Source: Staphylococcus cornubiensis
Lineage (GTDB): Bacteria > Bacillota > Bacilli > Staphylococcales > Staphylococcaceae
Direction: 5' to 3'
DNA: 37,873 nt
NCBI RefSeq assembly: GCF_900183575.1
Contig: NZ_FXUZ01000019.1
Coordinates: forward strand, 1-37,873
The notes under the pieces were generated by a model. The model was given only the letters and a program-made list of their open reading frames with translations, was not told the DNA's origin and ran no database searches. This document shows positions 18,131 to 25,759 of this stretch, piece by piece. A program made the translations under genes and the position numbers. Numbering within the stretch: the stretch's first letter is position 1; every line of letters starts with the position of its first letter.

Positions 18131-19036
18131 TTAAACATGTTCTTCTTTACGACCGCGGCGCACAAAGTATTGTACGACTGTTCCGATAATAAGGAAATAA
18201 ATGAAATAGCGAATCAGTAAAAAGACAACATTTAAAATCATTAATAAAGTATAAGCCAAGTTTTGTGACATATGTGCGAGACTTTGCTGAATTAAGAAGT
18301 TGATTGGCTCATTTAAAATAATAAAGATTAAGTTCAGTAATAAAATACCGATTAAGAAGCGGAAAAATGTCTTCTTACCGTTTTTAATGCCTGACCATGC
18401 TTCTTTAAAGTGTATTTTCATTGTTCTTGATGCATCTTCATTAAGTGATACAGCGACGTTTGTAATGAAAAGTGCCGCAAACCAAATAACAATGCTTAGT
18501 ACGAATGAAATGAGCACGATAAGTATGCTGACAATTACTTGTAACACGCCTTGTCCGATACCTGTTCCACTTATCCAATTGAAAATATGTTGGACGATGT
18601 ATGTCATGCCTGCGTTCACTAAAGCATAAATGATTGCCATGAGTACGATAAAGAGTAATAGCAAAATGCCTACGATAACAGATTTACCCCAAACACCTTT
18701 TTTAAATGCGCCAAATAAATCTTTCCAACGTACGTGGGTCGTATCTGAAATGCCGTGATAAATCGCTCTAATGACACCAACGAAAAATGGGAAAATCAGC
18801 ATCGTAAATAAACAAATCGTTAAAATAATTGCACCAACCATCATTAAAATCAAGGTTGTTAAATTTTGCTGTCCTGTTAGCAACGACATTTGCCACACTT
18901 GTAGTAAGAGTGTGTATGGTGACATTGCTAATACGGTAAGTAATAATAAAATTGCAAAACCAATTAAAGTAATCGCAAATAATTTAGGTTTTTGATTTTG
19001 CGTATTGTGCCAGAATAGTTTGGTAAATGTAAACAA
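18131..19036 (-). CDS. Multi-spanning membrane protein of unknown function
   Basis: A 301-residue integral membrane protein with about six long hydrophobic segments (near 20-45, 60-90, 115-140, 160-195, 228-245 and 262-290) and basic cytoplasmic ends (Lys-rich start, RRGRKEE tail). It resembles predicted Firmicute membrane proteins with a YesL/DUF975-like or glycerophosphodiester-phosphodiesterase-membrane-like layout, but I cannot name the family. The start codon is TTG: AAAGGAG stands nine bases upstream and no better start is nearby. It is transcribed alone, divergently from the GntR-type regulator at 19222. Confidence 0.8.
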   Translation of the reverse strand: MFTFTKLFWHNTQNQKPKLFAITLIGFAILLLLTVLAMSPYTLLLQVWQMSLLTGQQNLTTLILMMVGAIILTICLFTMLIFPFFVGVIRAIYHGISDTTHVRWKDLFGAFKKGVWGKSVIVGILLLLFIVLMAIIYALVNAGMTYIVQHIFNWISGTGIGQGVLQVIVSILIVLISFVLSIVIWFAALFITNVAVSLNEDASRTMKIHFKEAWSGIKNGKKTFFRFLIGILLLNLIFIILNEPINFLIQQSLAHMSQNLAYTLLMILNVVFLLIRYFIYFLIIGTVVQYFVRRGRKEEHV

Positions 19037-19221
19037 CTGTGAGCACTCCTTTCACATACTAACCACATTATCAAAAAACTGTATACTTTGAAAATAAAAA
19101 TGGTCATGAATTGAATCAATTTATTTCATATACTCAAAAATATTGTGAAGAGATGTCAGAATAACCAAGAGAAACCACTGTTTTTCTGATAAAATAATGT
19201 CGAAGGGTTGTGGAGGCGTAC

Positions 19222-19926
19222 ATGAAGATTTCGAATCAAAAAATATACGAGCAAATTGCAGATATTTTAATCCAACAAATTGAAGAAGGTGTGTTGAAAG
19301 AGGGAGACCGTTTACCTTCTATACAAAAGTTGGCTGAAGAATATGGGGTAAGTAATGCGTCCATTAGAGAGGCACTGAATGCATTACGAATTATTGGATT
19401 AATTGATATTAAACATGGCTATGGCACTTTCGTTAAGCAGAAGCAGCCGTTACTTTTTGACTTTACCTCGCAAGCATTAACACAAAAAAGGGTGCGTGAA
19501 ATATTAGAATTACGAGAAGTTGTAGAAGTTGCGACGGCACGATTTGCTGCATTAAGACGAACAGAAAAAGACATTCAAGTCATGGAAGAAGCTTTAGATG
19601 AGATGAATAGAGCGATTGAACGCCATCAATCAGGCGAAGAAGCAGATTTGAAATTTCATCTTGCTATTGCTAAAGCGTCGGACAATCATTTGTTATATGA
19701 GTTGTTGAACAATATTGCCGATTTAATCCAACACACGATGAAAGGGACGCGACATATCTATATTTATAGTCGACAAAAGACGATGGAAAAACTGATGGAC
19801 GAACATCGTGTCATTTTAGAGGCAATTAAAAATAAAGACAGTGCAGCATCTTCAAATTTGATGACGGTTCACTTAGCAGAAATTCGTCAAACACTTGTTG
19901 AGAACTATATCGTCAACGAACATTAA
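19222..19926 (+). CDS. GntR/FadR-family transcriptional regulator
   Basis: A 234-residue regulator with an N-terminal winged helix-turn-helix (about 5-70; LPSIQKLAEEYGVSNASIREAL followed by the wing GYGTFV) and a C-terminal FCD ligand-binding domain with metal-binding-type residues (FHLAIAKASDNHLL, and MTVHLAEIRQTL). FCD members usually sense carboxylates such as lactate, gluconate or acyl compounds. The start at 19222 is set by TGGAGG six bases before the ATG; an upstream in-frame GTG at 19210 would overlap this site. The target genes are not evident from the neighbourhood. A strong terminator follows, so it is monocistronic. Confidence 0.9.
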   Translation: MKISNQKIYEQIADILIQQIEEGVLKEGDRLPSIQKLAEEYGVSNASIREALNALRIIGLIDIKHGYGTFVKQKQPLLFDFTSQALTQKRVREILELREVVEVATARFAALRRTEKDIQVMEEALDEMNRAIERHQSGEEADLKFHLAIAKASDNHLLYELLNNIADLIQHTMKGTRHIYIYSRQKTMEKLMDEHRVILEAIKNKDSAASSNLMTVHLAEIRQTLVENYIVNEH

Positions 19927-19957
19927 TTCATCATGACGATGTGGATACATTGAAGTT

Positions 19958-20012
19958 AAAGTGCTTCAGATTTTGGAAAATGGTAGACTTTCTAAAATCT
20001 GAAGCGCTTTTA
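19958..20012 (+). terminator. Terminator after the GntR-type regulator
   Basis: Long stem AAAGTGCTTCAGATTTT / AAAATCTGAAGCGCTTTT around a loop of about 20 bases, followed by T-rich sequence. Confidence 0.85.
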
Positions 20013-20292
20013 TTTTAGATGTGTTACAATGACAATAGATTATTGTGCTATTTTGTTGGGGCATAGGCATCAAGTGTCATGTACTAGCAAAGTACTTTTG
20101 TGTGATACAAGAGTAGGTGATAGCTAAATTGAAAACATGCTGATATGTAAGCTGAATTCAGTTGAAGTTATCCTTGTCGGGATGGGACGACGAAATCTTT
20201 TAAAAGCTGGATTTCAATGTCACTCCCAAAAATCATATCTGACATACATAATGAAAATTAGCAAACTATGAAAGAATGAGAGGTGATCCCCA
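20013..20292. other. Non-coding leader region upstream of manA
   Basis: About 280 bases without a convincing reading frame. It should hold the manA promoter, but no pair of boxes with proper spacing stands out; no known riboswitch is recognised. Confidence 0.4.
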
Positions 20293-21231
20293 ATGCCATT
20301 AATACTCGAGCCTGTTTTTCAGGAAAGAATTTGGGGTGGAACAAATCTCGCACAATTTGGTTATGATTTACCGAGTGACCATACTGGAGAGGTATGGGGA
20401 ATTTCAGCTCATCCACATGGTGCGAATCGCATTTTAAATGGTCCGTTTAAAGGACAAACATTAGATGAGGTGTGGGAAAATCAACCGAAATTGTTCGGTG
20501 AATTTCCGACAAAGAAATTTCCTTTATTAACAAAAATACTAGATGCAACAGAGAAATTATCTGTCCAAGTCCATCCGGATGACACGTATGCTTACGAACA
20601 TGAAAATGGTGAATACGGCAAGACAGAATGTTGGTATATTCTTGAAGCGAGACAAGGTGCTGAAATTATTTATGGCACGCACGCGGAATCACGTGAAGCT
20701 TTAAATGAGATGTTAGATCAACATGAGTTTGAACGTTTATTTAAGCGTGTCCCTGTACATAAAGGTGATTTTTTCTTTGTACCAGCTGGAACGGTGCATG
20801 GAATTGGTGATGGGATTATGATTTTAGAGACACAACAGTCCTCAGATACAACTTATCGTATTTATGATTATGATCGCGTGGATAAAGAGGGAAAGAAGCG
20901 TGATTTACATCTTGAGAAGGGTAAAGATGTCATTAATATTGGTGATGAAAGTCCAAATGTCATTCCACAAACGGAAGTCATTGAGAATCATAAATGTACG
21001 ATATTTGTACAAAACCACTTTTTTACAGTGGCAAAATGGGAGATTAGTGGCACACTGAATTATATGAAACCACGCGAGTTTGTGTTAGTATCTGTGCTTG
21101 AAGGACAAGGACAACTCATATCTGATGGTGAAATTTATGATATTCAAAAAGGGAACCATTTGATTTTAACAGCAGAAGATTTAGACAATGTTTTTGAAGG
21201 TGATTTTACGCTTATGGTGAGTTACGTTTAA
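20293..21231 (+). CDS. manA: Mannose-6-phosphate isomerase, class I
   Basis: Interconverts mannose-6-phosphate and fructose-6-phosphate; zinc-dependent cupin enzyme. The short 312-residue Firmicute form is seen. Zinc ligands are visible in SVQVHPDD (His94), GKTECWYI (Glu112) and the PAGTVHGIG motif (His169), with the expected EPVFQERIWGGTNLA start and a C-terminal cupin-like lobe. Start supported by GAGAGGTGATC. A small membrane protein gene follows after 16 bases, probably in the same transcript. Confidence 0.94.
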   Translation: MPLILEPVFQERIWGGTNLAQFGYDLPSDHTGEVWGISAHPHGANRILNGPFKGQTLDEVWENQPKLFGEFPTKKFPLLTKILDATEKLSVQVHPDDTYAYEHENGEYGKTECWYILEARQGAEIIYGTHAESREALNEMLDQHEFERLFKRVPVHKGDFFFVPAGTVHGIGDGIMILETQQSSDTTYRIYDYDRVDKEGKKRDLHLEKGKDVINIGDESPNVIPQTEVIENHKCTIFVQNHFFTVAKWEISGTLNYMKPREFVLVSVLEGQGQLISDGEIYDIQKGNHLILTAEDLDNVFEGDFTLMVSYV

Positions 21232-21247
21232 AGAACAGGAGATTATT

Positions 21248-21484
21248 ATGAAAATTGGACTATATATCGCATTAATATGTGGCGTGGTCGCAGGTGCAAC
21301 GATTTTCTTTCAAGCACTCCTTTTTCCATCCCTTGTATTTCCGATTGTCATTGGAATGATAGGCATGATTGCGACGTTATGGACCTTACCTCAACATGAC
21401 ATAAGCCCGATGTTAAAACTCGGCGGCATCATGATTAATTTATTCCCAGTTGTCGCTGGAATATTACAACTCATTAACGGATAG
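21248..21484 (+). CDS. Small membrane protein downstream of manA
   Basis: Unrecognised 78-residue protein made almost entirely of three hydrophobic segments (about 4-22, 27-45 and 53-75) with short polar turns. ACAGGAGA precedes the ATG, and the gap to manA is only 16 bases, so it is probably co-transcribed. Its link to mannose metabolism, if any, is unknown. Confidence 0.75.
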   Translation: MKIGLYIALICGVVAGATIFFQALLFPSLVFPIVIGMIGMIATLWTLPQHDISPMLKLGGIMINLFPVVAGILQLING

Positions 21485-21564
21485 CAAAAAGTGATTGTTG
21501 TTTGATGACAATACTTTTATAATAAATGAGATAAAATAATTAAAGAAGGAGATACAATGTTACC

Positions 21565-22929
21565 ATGACAGCAGAAACGAATTATTTTTGGCTGAATTGT
21601 GGTTATAATCGATGGAATCACAATGAACCACTCGTTGGACAAAAAACAGTATTTGAATCAGGAGCACAGTTTAATCCAACACAAGGGTTTCGTGCTTTTA
21701 AACAAGCCAAAATCGGTGATAGAGTCATCTTCTACCAAGTTCAAACAGATGCCGGTTTACTCGGTTGGGGCGAGATTACTAACGTTCAAACAGGCGCACA
21801 AAATAAAATACATGTTGAGTTCAAATTTGTTGAAACGTTTAAAGCATTAACGACAGATTACCTTAAAAGAAGTGAACCATTAGAGTTTCGTATGAACAAC
21901 ATGAAAGAAACATTGTTCAATAAAATTTCTTACGACGAATTCGAATTGATTAAAGGGCTAGGCAGTGGTGACATTTCTATTCCAAGATACTTTTTTATTG
22001 CGGAAACTGAAAATTTTGAGCCAGATGAAACGTATACGATTTACACACATACAATTAATGGCATTAAAAGAAATGGCTATCATCACTATACGCAACTTGA
22101 AGTCGGCGATCAGATTATCGTCTATAACCGCTACTCTAATCAGTCCGTCATTGGTCGCGCAGAAGTGGCACATCATATTCATCAAAGACCACCAGAAGCG
22201 GGGAGAACGAACAGTACAGCAATCGAGATTCGTTATGTAGAAGATATCCCACCTGTCAGTTTGATGACATTGAACAAGCATCCTAAACTTAAAAATCTGT
22301 ACTTCTTACAAGAAAATGCGAAACAAGCGATTGCGAGCCTCACACCGACACAATTTGATGCGATTATGGAAATGAGCGAAAATGATGGCTTAAAAGGACA
22401 ATTTGAAGCTGTCACACATTCAGACGAAGGTCACAACGGAGAAGAGATTAAGCCTTTTATTTTATTATTAGCTCATGATAAGGAAGAAGGTTTGAAATCT
22501 GCCAAAACACTTGTTGAAAAAGCGAATGCTACATCAGTCGTTACAGTAGGGCATCCTGACTTTTCCGAAGAGATGTTGTACGGGAGATATTTACCTAATG
22601 AAGCAGGCGCATTGTATTATAGAGAAGGATTCATAACAGAATTAATGCCTAAAACGGATCGCCAATTTTTAGTGATGGATCAATTTGAACGTATCGATGT
22701 AGATATTTTTCAAACTTACATTAACGTCTTAGAAGGTCATGAAGTGACGTTACCACGCTATAACAAAAATGGAAATATGGTGAAATGGAGTATGGAGAAA
22801 GACTCATTTTATCGATTTAATCCGAATTGGCACATTGTCGGTGTGACTTATTTGACGCCACAAGAAGTGAAGGCGAAGTATCCGGCTCAGTTTTTGAAAT
22901 ATGCACGTATCGTACAAGTGAAACATTAA
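21565..22929 (+). CDS. Tandem EVE-domain protein with a degenerate McrB-like AAA+ region
   Basis: A 454-residue cytoplasmic protein. Residues about 5-133 and 142-270 each look like an EVE (PUA-like) domain, the fold that reads modified bases in DNA or RNA: both have an aromatic start (NYFWLN; RYFFIA) and a KIGDRVIFYQ / EVGDQIIVYN strand. Residues about 296-454 follow the McrB GTPase/AAA+ layout: YGRYLPNEAGALYYREGF, then FLVMDQFERID in the Walker B place, then NWHIVGVTYL in the sensor-1 place. The Walker A loop is gone (LLLAHDKEEGLKSAKTL has no GxxGxGKT) and the Walker B glutamate is Gln, so it should not hydrolyse nucleotide. No McrC partner is adjacent. A three-codon frame (21557-21568) lies between its SD and its ATG. 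Confidence 0.72.
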   Translation: MTAETNYFWLNCGYNRWNHNEPLVGQKTVFESGAQFNPTQGFRAFKQAKIGDRVIFYQVQTDAGLLGWGEITNVQTGAQNKIHVEFKFVETFKALTTDYLKRSEPLEFRMNNMKETLFNKISYDEFELIKGLGSGDISIPRYFFIAETENFEPDETYTIYTHTINGIKRNGYHHYTQLEVGDQIIVYNRYSNQSVIGRAEVAHHIHQRPPEAGRTNSTAIEIRYVEDIPPVSLMTLNKHPKLKNLYFLQENAKQAIASLTPTQFDAIMEMSENDGLKGQFEAVTHSDEGHNGEEIKPFILLLAHDKEEGLKSAKTLVEKANATSVVTVGHPDFSEEMLYGRYLPNEAGALYYREGFITELMPKTDRQFLVMDQFERIDVDIFQTYINVLEGHEVTLPRYNKNGNMVKWSMEKDSFYRFNPNWHIVGVTYLTPQEVKAKYPAQFLKYARIVQVKH

Positions 22930-22931
22930 TC

Positions 22932-22970
22932 AAAAAGACATTCAGTTGAGAGGCTGAATGTCTTTTTTTT
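22932..22970 (+). terminator. Terminator after the EVE-domain gene
   Basis: Stem AAAAAGACATTCAG / CTGAATGTCTTTTT with eight T at the end. Confidence 0.92.
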
Positions 22971-23154
22971 CGGCTTTATATCGTGTGTGATACATAAAGG
23001 TTGCTTTAACCGTGCTGCACGTTCCAAGATGTTGGAATAATAAGCGACTTTTGCCAACACCAATCTTCGTAAAACATACTATAGCATTGATTAGAAAGAG
23101 CAAAACAAGGGTTAAAAAACGCTTAATGCGTACGTTATTTTCATTGCGACTCAT
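22942..23154 (-). CDS. Possible small membrane protein
   Basis: An open frame of 70 codons on the minus strand with a basic start (SRNENNVRIKR), one clear hydrophobic segment (about 12-28) and a basic, aromatic tail. Codon use is chromosome-like. Against it: no Shine-Dalgarno sequence precedes the ATG, and its last codons lie inside the terminator of the gene on the other strand. I do not recognise a family. Confidence 0.35.
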   Translation of the reverse strand: MSRNENNVRIKRFLTLVLLFLINAIVCFTKIGVGKSRLLFQHLGTCSTVKATFMYHTRYKAEKKDIQPLN

Positions 23155-23418
23155 TTTTTAATTTAAGAGGAAGTCATTCAGCGTAAATTTGTCTCGAAGG
23201 TGATAATTTATAGAAAAATTTTACTTACAAAGTCTTTGTTTTAATGAAGCGAGAAGCAAATTAAAAAATGGTGAGTTGGAATAATTTAGGGAAATCGATC
23301 TAACAGGATACATTTATCAAATTTTCTATATTTGGAATGAAAATAGGAGTGTTTTCCAAAAAAATATGGTAAAATTTATATATGAAAATATTATTATTAA
23401 TTTTATAGGAGGTTTTTT

Positions 23419-24114
23419 ATGAGGTTTAAGTCTTTTATATTTATGCTAGTTATTTTCTTTAGTTTATCTAATATTTTTTCTTTTTCTGTTAGTGCTAAAG
23501 ATGAAAGTGGAGTTAATTACAAAAATTTTGTTTTAGATAAGATTCAGAAGAAAGAAATAATTGTCAATACCAACCAAAAAGATTTGAATTTGCAAGATAT
23601 TCAAGTTAATACATTTAATGAAAAAGGGAAGAAATACACTTATATTACTGTTCCTTTTAGTGACAAATATAGTCTAACTAGTAATTTAACTTTGGTGTTA
23701 GATAAAAATAAGAAAGTACTTGAGTATTCTGAAGCGATTGTGACTAAGAGTAATAAGAATACTTTTGACATCAACTTGTATAAAAATGGTAAGTTAGTAA
23801 AAAATGAGATTACTGATTTTAAATACAAAAATAATAAAGAAATTGTTGATGAAGTAAAAGATTATAAAAAGAATCCCGAAAAATATAAGAAGTATGAGAA
23901 AGGGGAAAGGTTAGCTGCAGCTGGTTTTGGTAAAACTGCACTTTGTTTAGGTGCTGTATTAGGTGTTGATTTGGTTGTGGCTAAGTTAATAGCTGGAACT
24001 TGTGTTTCAACTTGCGGGGCCGGTGTCGTTCCTATATGCGCTGCTTGCGTGGGTGGTGTGGCTACTATGGGAGCTGCTAATATCGGTGGAGTTATTGCGT
24101 GTTTTAAAGCATGA
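23419..24114 (+). CDS. Secreted six-cysteine bacteriocin-like precursor
   Basis: A 231-residue secreted protein. Residues 1-26 form a signal peptide (basic MRFK, a long hydrophobic core, and SVSA before KDES). Residues 27-165 are a polar, lysine-rich pro-region. Residues about 166-231 are a separate small, Gly/Ala-rich hydrophobic module with six cysteines at 176, 195, 199, 207, 210 and 228 (GTCVSTCGAG, PICAACVGG, VIACF). This architecture matches halocin C8-like class bacteriocin precursors, where the C-terminal module is the toxin and the pro-part may give immunity or keep it inactive. TAGGAGG precedes the ATG. Coding is very AT-rich compared with neighbours, suggesting transfer. The next gene overlaps by four bases. 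Confidence 0.68.
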   Translation: MRFKSFIFMLVIFFSLSNIFSFSVSAKDESGVNYKNFVLDKIQKKEIIVNTNQKDLNLQDIQVNTFNEKGKKYTYITVPFSDKYSLTSNLTLVLDKNKKVLEYSEAIVTKSNKNTFDINLYKNGKLVKNEITDFKYKNNKEIVDEVKDYKKNPEKYKKYEKGERLAAAGFGKTALCLGAVLGVDLVVAKLIAGTCVSTCGAGVVPICAACVGGVATMGAANIGGVIACFKA

Positions 24115-24305
24115 TGAATAATAATGGGAATTTTGATTTTTATGATTTTATAATTCCTGTTTTTATGCTTCTGGGATGTATTATCGGGATTTTGATTGGT
24201 GTTTTTTTATTTCCTTTGGAATATATGATTTATTTCATTTCTTTCTTTTCAGTTTTGGGATATTTGTTAGCTTTATTATGTGTATATATAAATAAATTTA
24301 GATAA
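24111..24305 (+). CDS. Small membrane protein, candidate immunity factor
   Basis: A 64-residue protein with two hydrophobic segments (about 12-32 and 36-59), separated by FPLEY, and a short positive tail. Its ATG overlaps the stop of the bacteriocin-like gene (ATGATGA), and it has no ribosome site of its own, so it is translated by coupling. Small two-helix membrane proteins directly behind bacteriocin genes are commonly immunity proteins; that role is inferred from position only. A repeat element begins five bases after its stop, and its hairpin may act as terminator. Confidence 0.65.
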   Translation: MMNNNGNFDFYDFIIPVFMLLGCIIGILIGVFLFPLEYMIYFISFFSVLGYLLALLCVYINKFR

Positions 24306-24309
24306 TTTT

Positions 24310-24559
24310 GGGGACTGGGACATTAAGTTTTCCCAGTCCTATTTATCGTGGATCTATATCTACAGTTGATGATAATAATGACGAAAACGACGAAGAATTG
24401 GACATAAAAAGTGGATGATATGGATTGTCTTCATATCAGAAACAGCCCCTAAGAAACGCGAAGCCATGAAAGCAATCAAAAATACAATTCAAAACGGAAG
24501 GGCAAGTTAAACAATATATTGCATCAATATCATCAAAAATTTTTATGTCCCACCCCCTT
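24310..24559 (+). repeat. Intergenic repeat, short form (internally deleted)
   Basis: Starts with the hairpin GGGACTGGGACA..TTTTCCCAGTCC and ends with ATGTCCCACCCCC, so the two ends are imperfect inverted repeats. It matches the copy at 27670 along its length but lacks the central part of about 135 bases: the sequence jumps from CATATCAGAAAC to AGCCCCTAAG. It contains no reading frame. Confidence 0.75.
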
Positions 24560-25259
24560 CTTCCAGATAATAAGGGTAACTATTTTGATTGAGGTAGTTA
24601 CCCTTGACCTATTGATATGACTGAATTTAAACCCCAAAAAGCTGCTTTTATCCTATACTATTGTATCGTTTTAGGTATCTAAGATAAATGAAAAATAGGA
24701 AGGAGAAAAAGCAACTTTTTATATACATAGTATGCGATGTAAATGGCGGTATGAAAATGCTGTTTTTCAGAATTTTAGAGAACGTCACATTGGGGAAATC
24801 AAATGGAATGAGTAAAGGAATGTAATACATTTTTATCGTTTGTTTCAGATATGACGCTTGAAATGACAAAACTATCCTCTAAATCAGTATTTTTTATTGT
24901 AGCAATAATATATCCATCGCTCTCAGAATAAATAGTTTCGTGCCAATAACTAATGGTAAAATACCGACCAATATTCGTTTTTTAATTTCAGAGGTTTAAT
25001 ACATTTTGAAAGAAATAAACAATGTATCGGTTTTTCTCTGAATAAGCAATTCACTACATATTAAATATCTTTTGTCCCTATATTGTTGAAGTCTAATCTT
25101 AATTTATAGGGTTTTGCTACTTGAAAATAAGGTGTTTCGTTTTCTCAATCAATGTTAATATTGATAAGTTTGATGATTACGTAATTTTCTCGAATTCTTG
25201 TTAAAAATATATCCAAGGCGTTGTTTATGAATACTTTAGAACATTGAATCATTTCATGG
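24560..25259. other. Long gene-free stretch with one strong hairpin
   Basis: About 700 AT-rich bases without a supportable gene. The only clear structure is a perfect inverted repeat AAGGGTAACTA / TAGTTACCCTT (24572-24605) with a 12-base loop and no T run. The remaining sequence may be decayed genes; I see no recognisable motif. Confidence 0.45.
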
Positions 25260-25460
25260 CTAATGTTTCTTTTGAGTGCCTTGCTTTCTAGTCTTTTTAA
25301 AACGCAACACATGATAACAAATCCAAAATATAAACACCCAAATCATTGCTGAACTTTTATAGTCACCTGGCATGTATATGACTGTGAACACCATCAAAGG
25401 CGCAAAAATAAGTAAGAGCTTAAAATATAACTTCCAATCTACATTTCGAATGCGTGTCAT
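25260..25460 (-). CDS. Small two-helix membrane protein of unknown function
   Basis: A 66-residue protein with a basic start (TRIRNVDWK), two hydrophobic segments (about 11-29 and 37-52) and a strongly basic tail (RFKKTRKQGTQKK). GTAGGTG lies about five bases upstream of the ATG, which supports real translation. Transcribed alone on the minus strand, facing a gene-free stretch. No family recognised. Confidence 0.6.
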   Translation of the reverse strand: MTRIRNVDWKLYFKLLLIFAPLMVFTVIYMPGDYKSSAMIWVFIFWICYHVLRFKKTRKQGTQKKH

Positions 25461-25759
25461 AAAACACCTACTTTATCATTTGATATTTTTATCGTATCAA
25501 AAGTCGCTTAATCATCCAATTAATAAAAAAATTGAGATACATCATCAAGCATTACTAGATTTCCAGTCTCAGTACTGCCATATTCGCATCATTATTTTTA
25601 CTACACCTCTTTATGAAATCGCTTTCTAAAAAACCGGAAAAATGTGTATAATGATTTTTAAGGAAAAGGGGAAAATAGATATTGATGATTCCTAGTACTT
25701 ATCGTATTATATTTATACATATAAATGCATAAATATAATACTGAAAGGAGAGGGTCTCG

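Noticed and set aside
24648..24869. A 73-codon minus-strand frame
   Set aside because: No ribosome site, very biased AT-driven composition (Phe, Ile, Ser) and no recognisable protein pattern; likely chance in AT-rich DNA.
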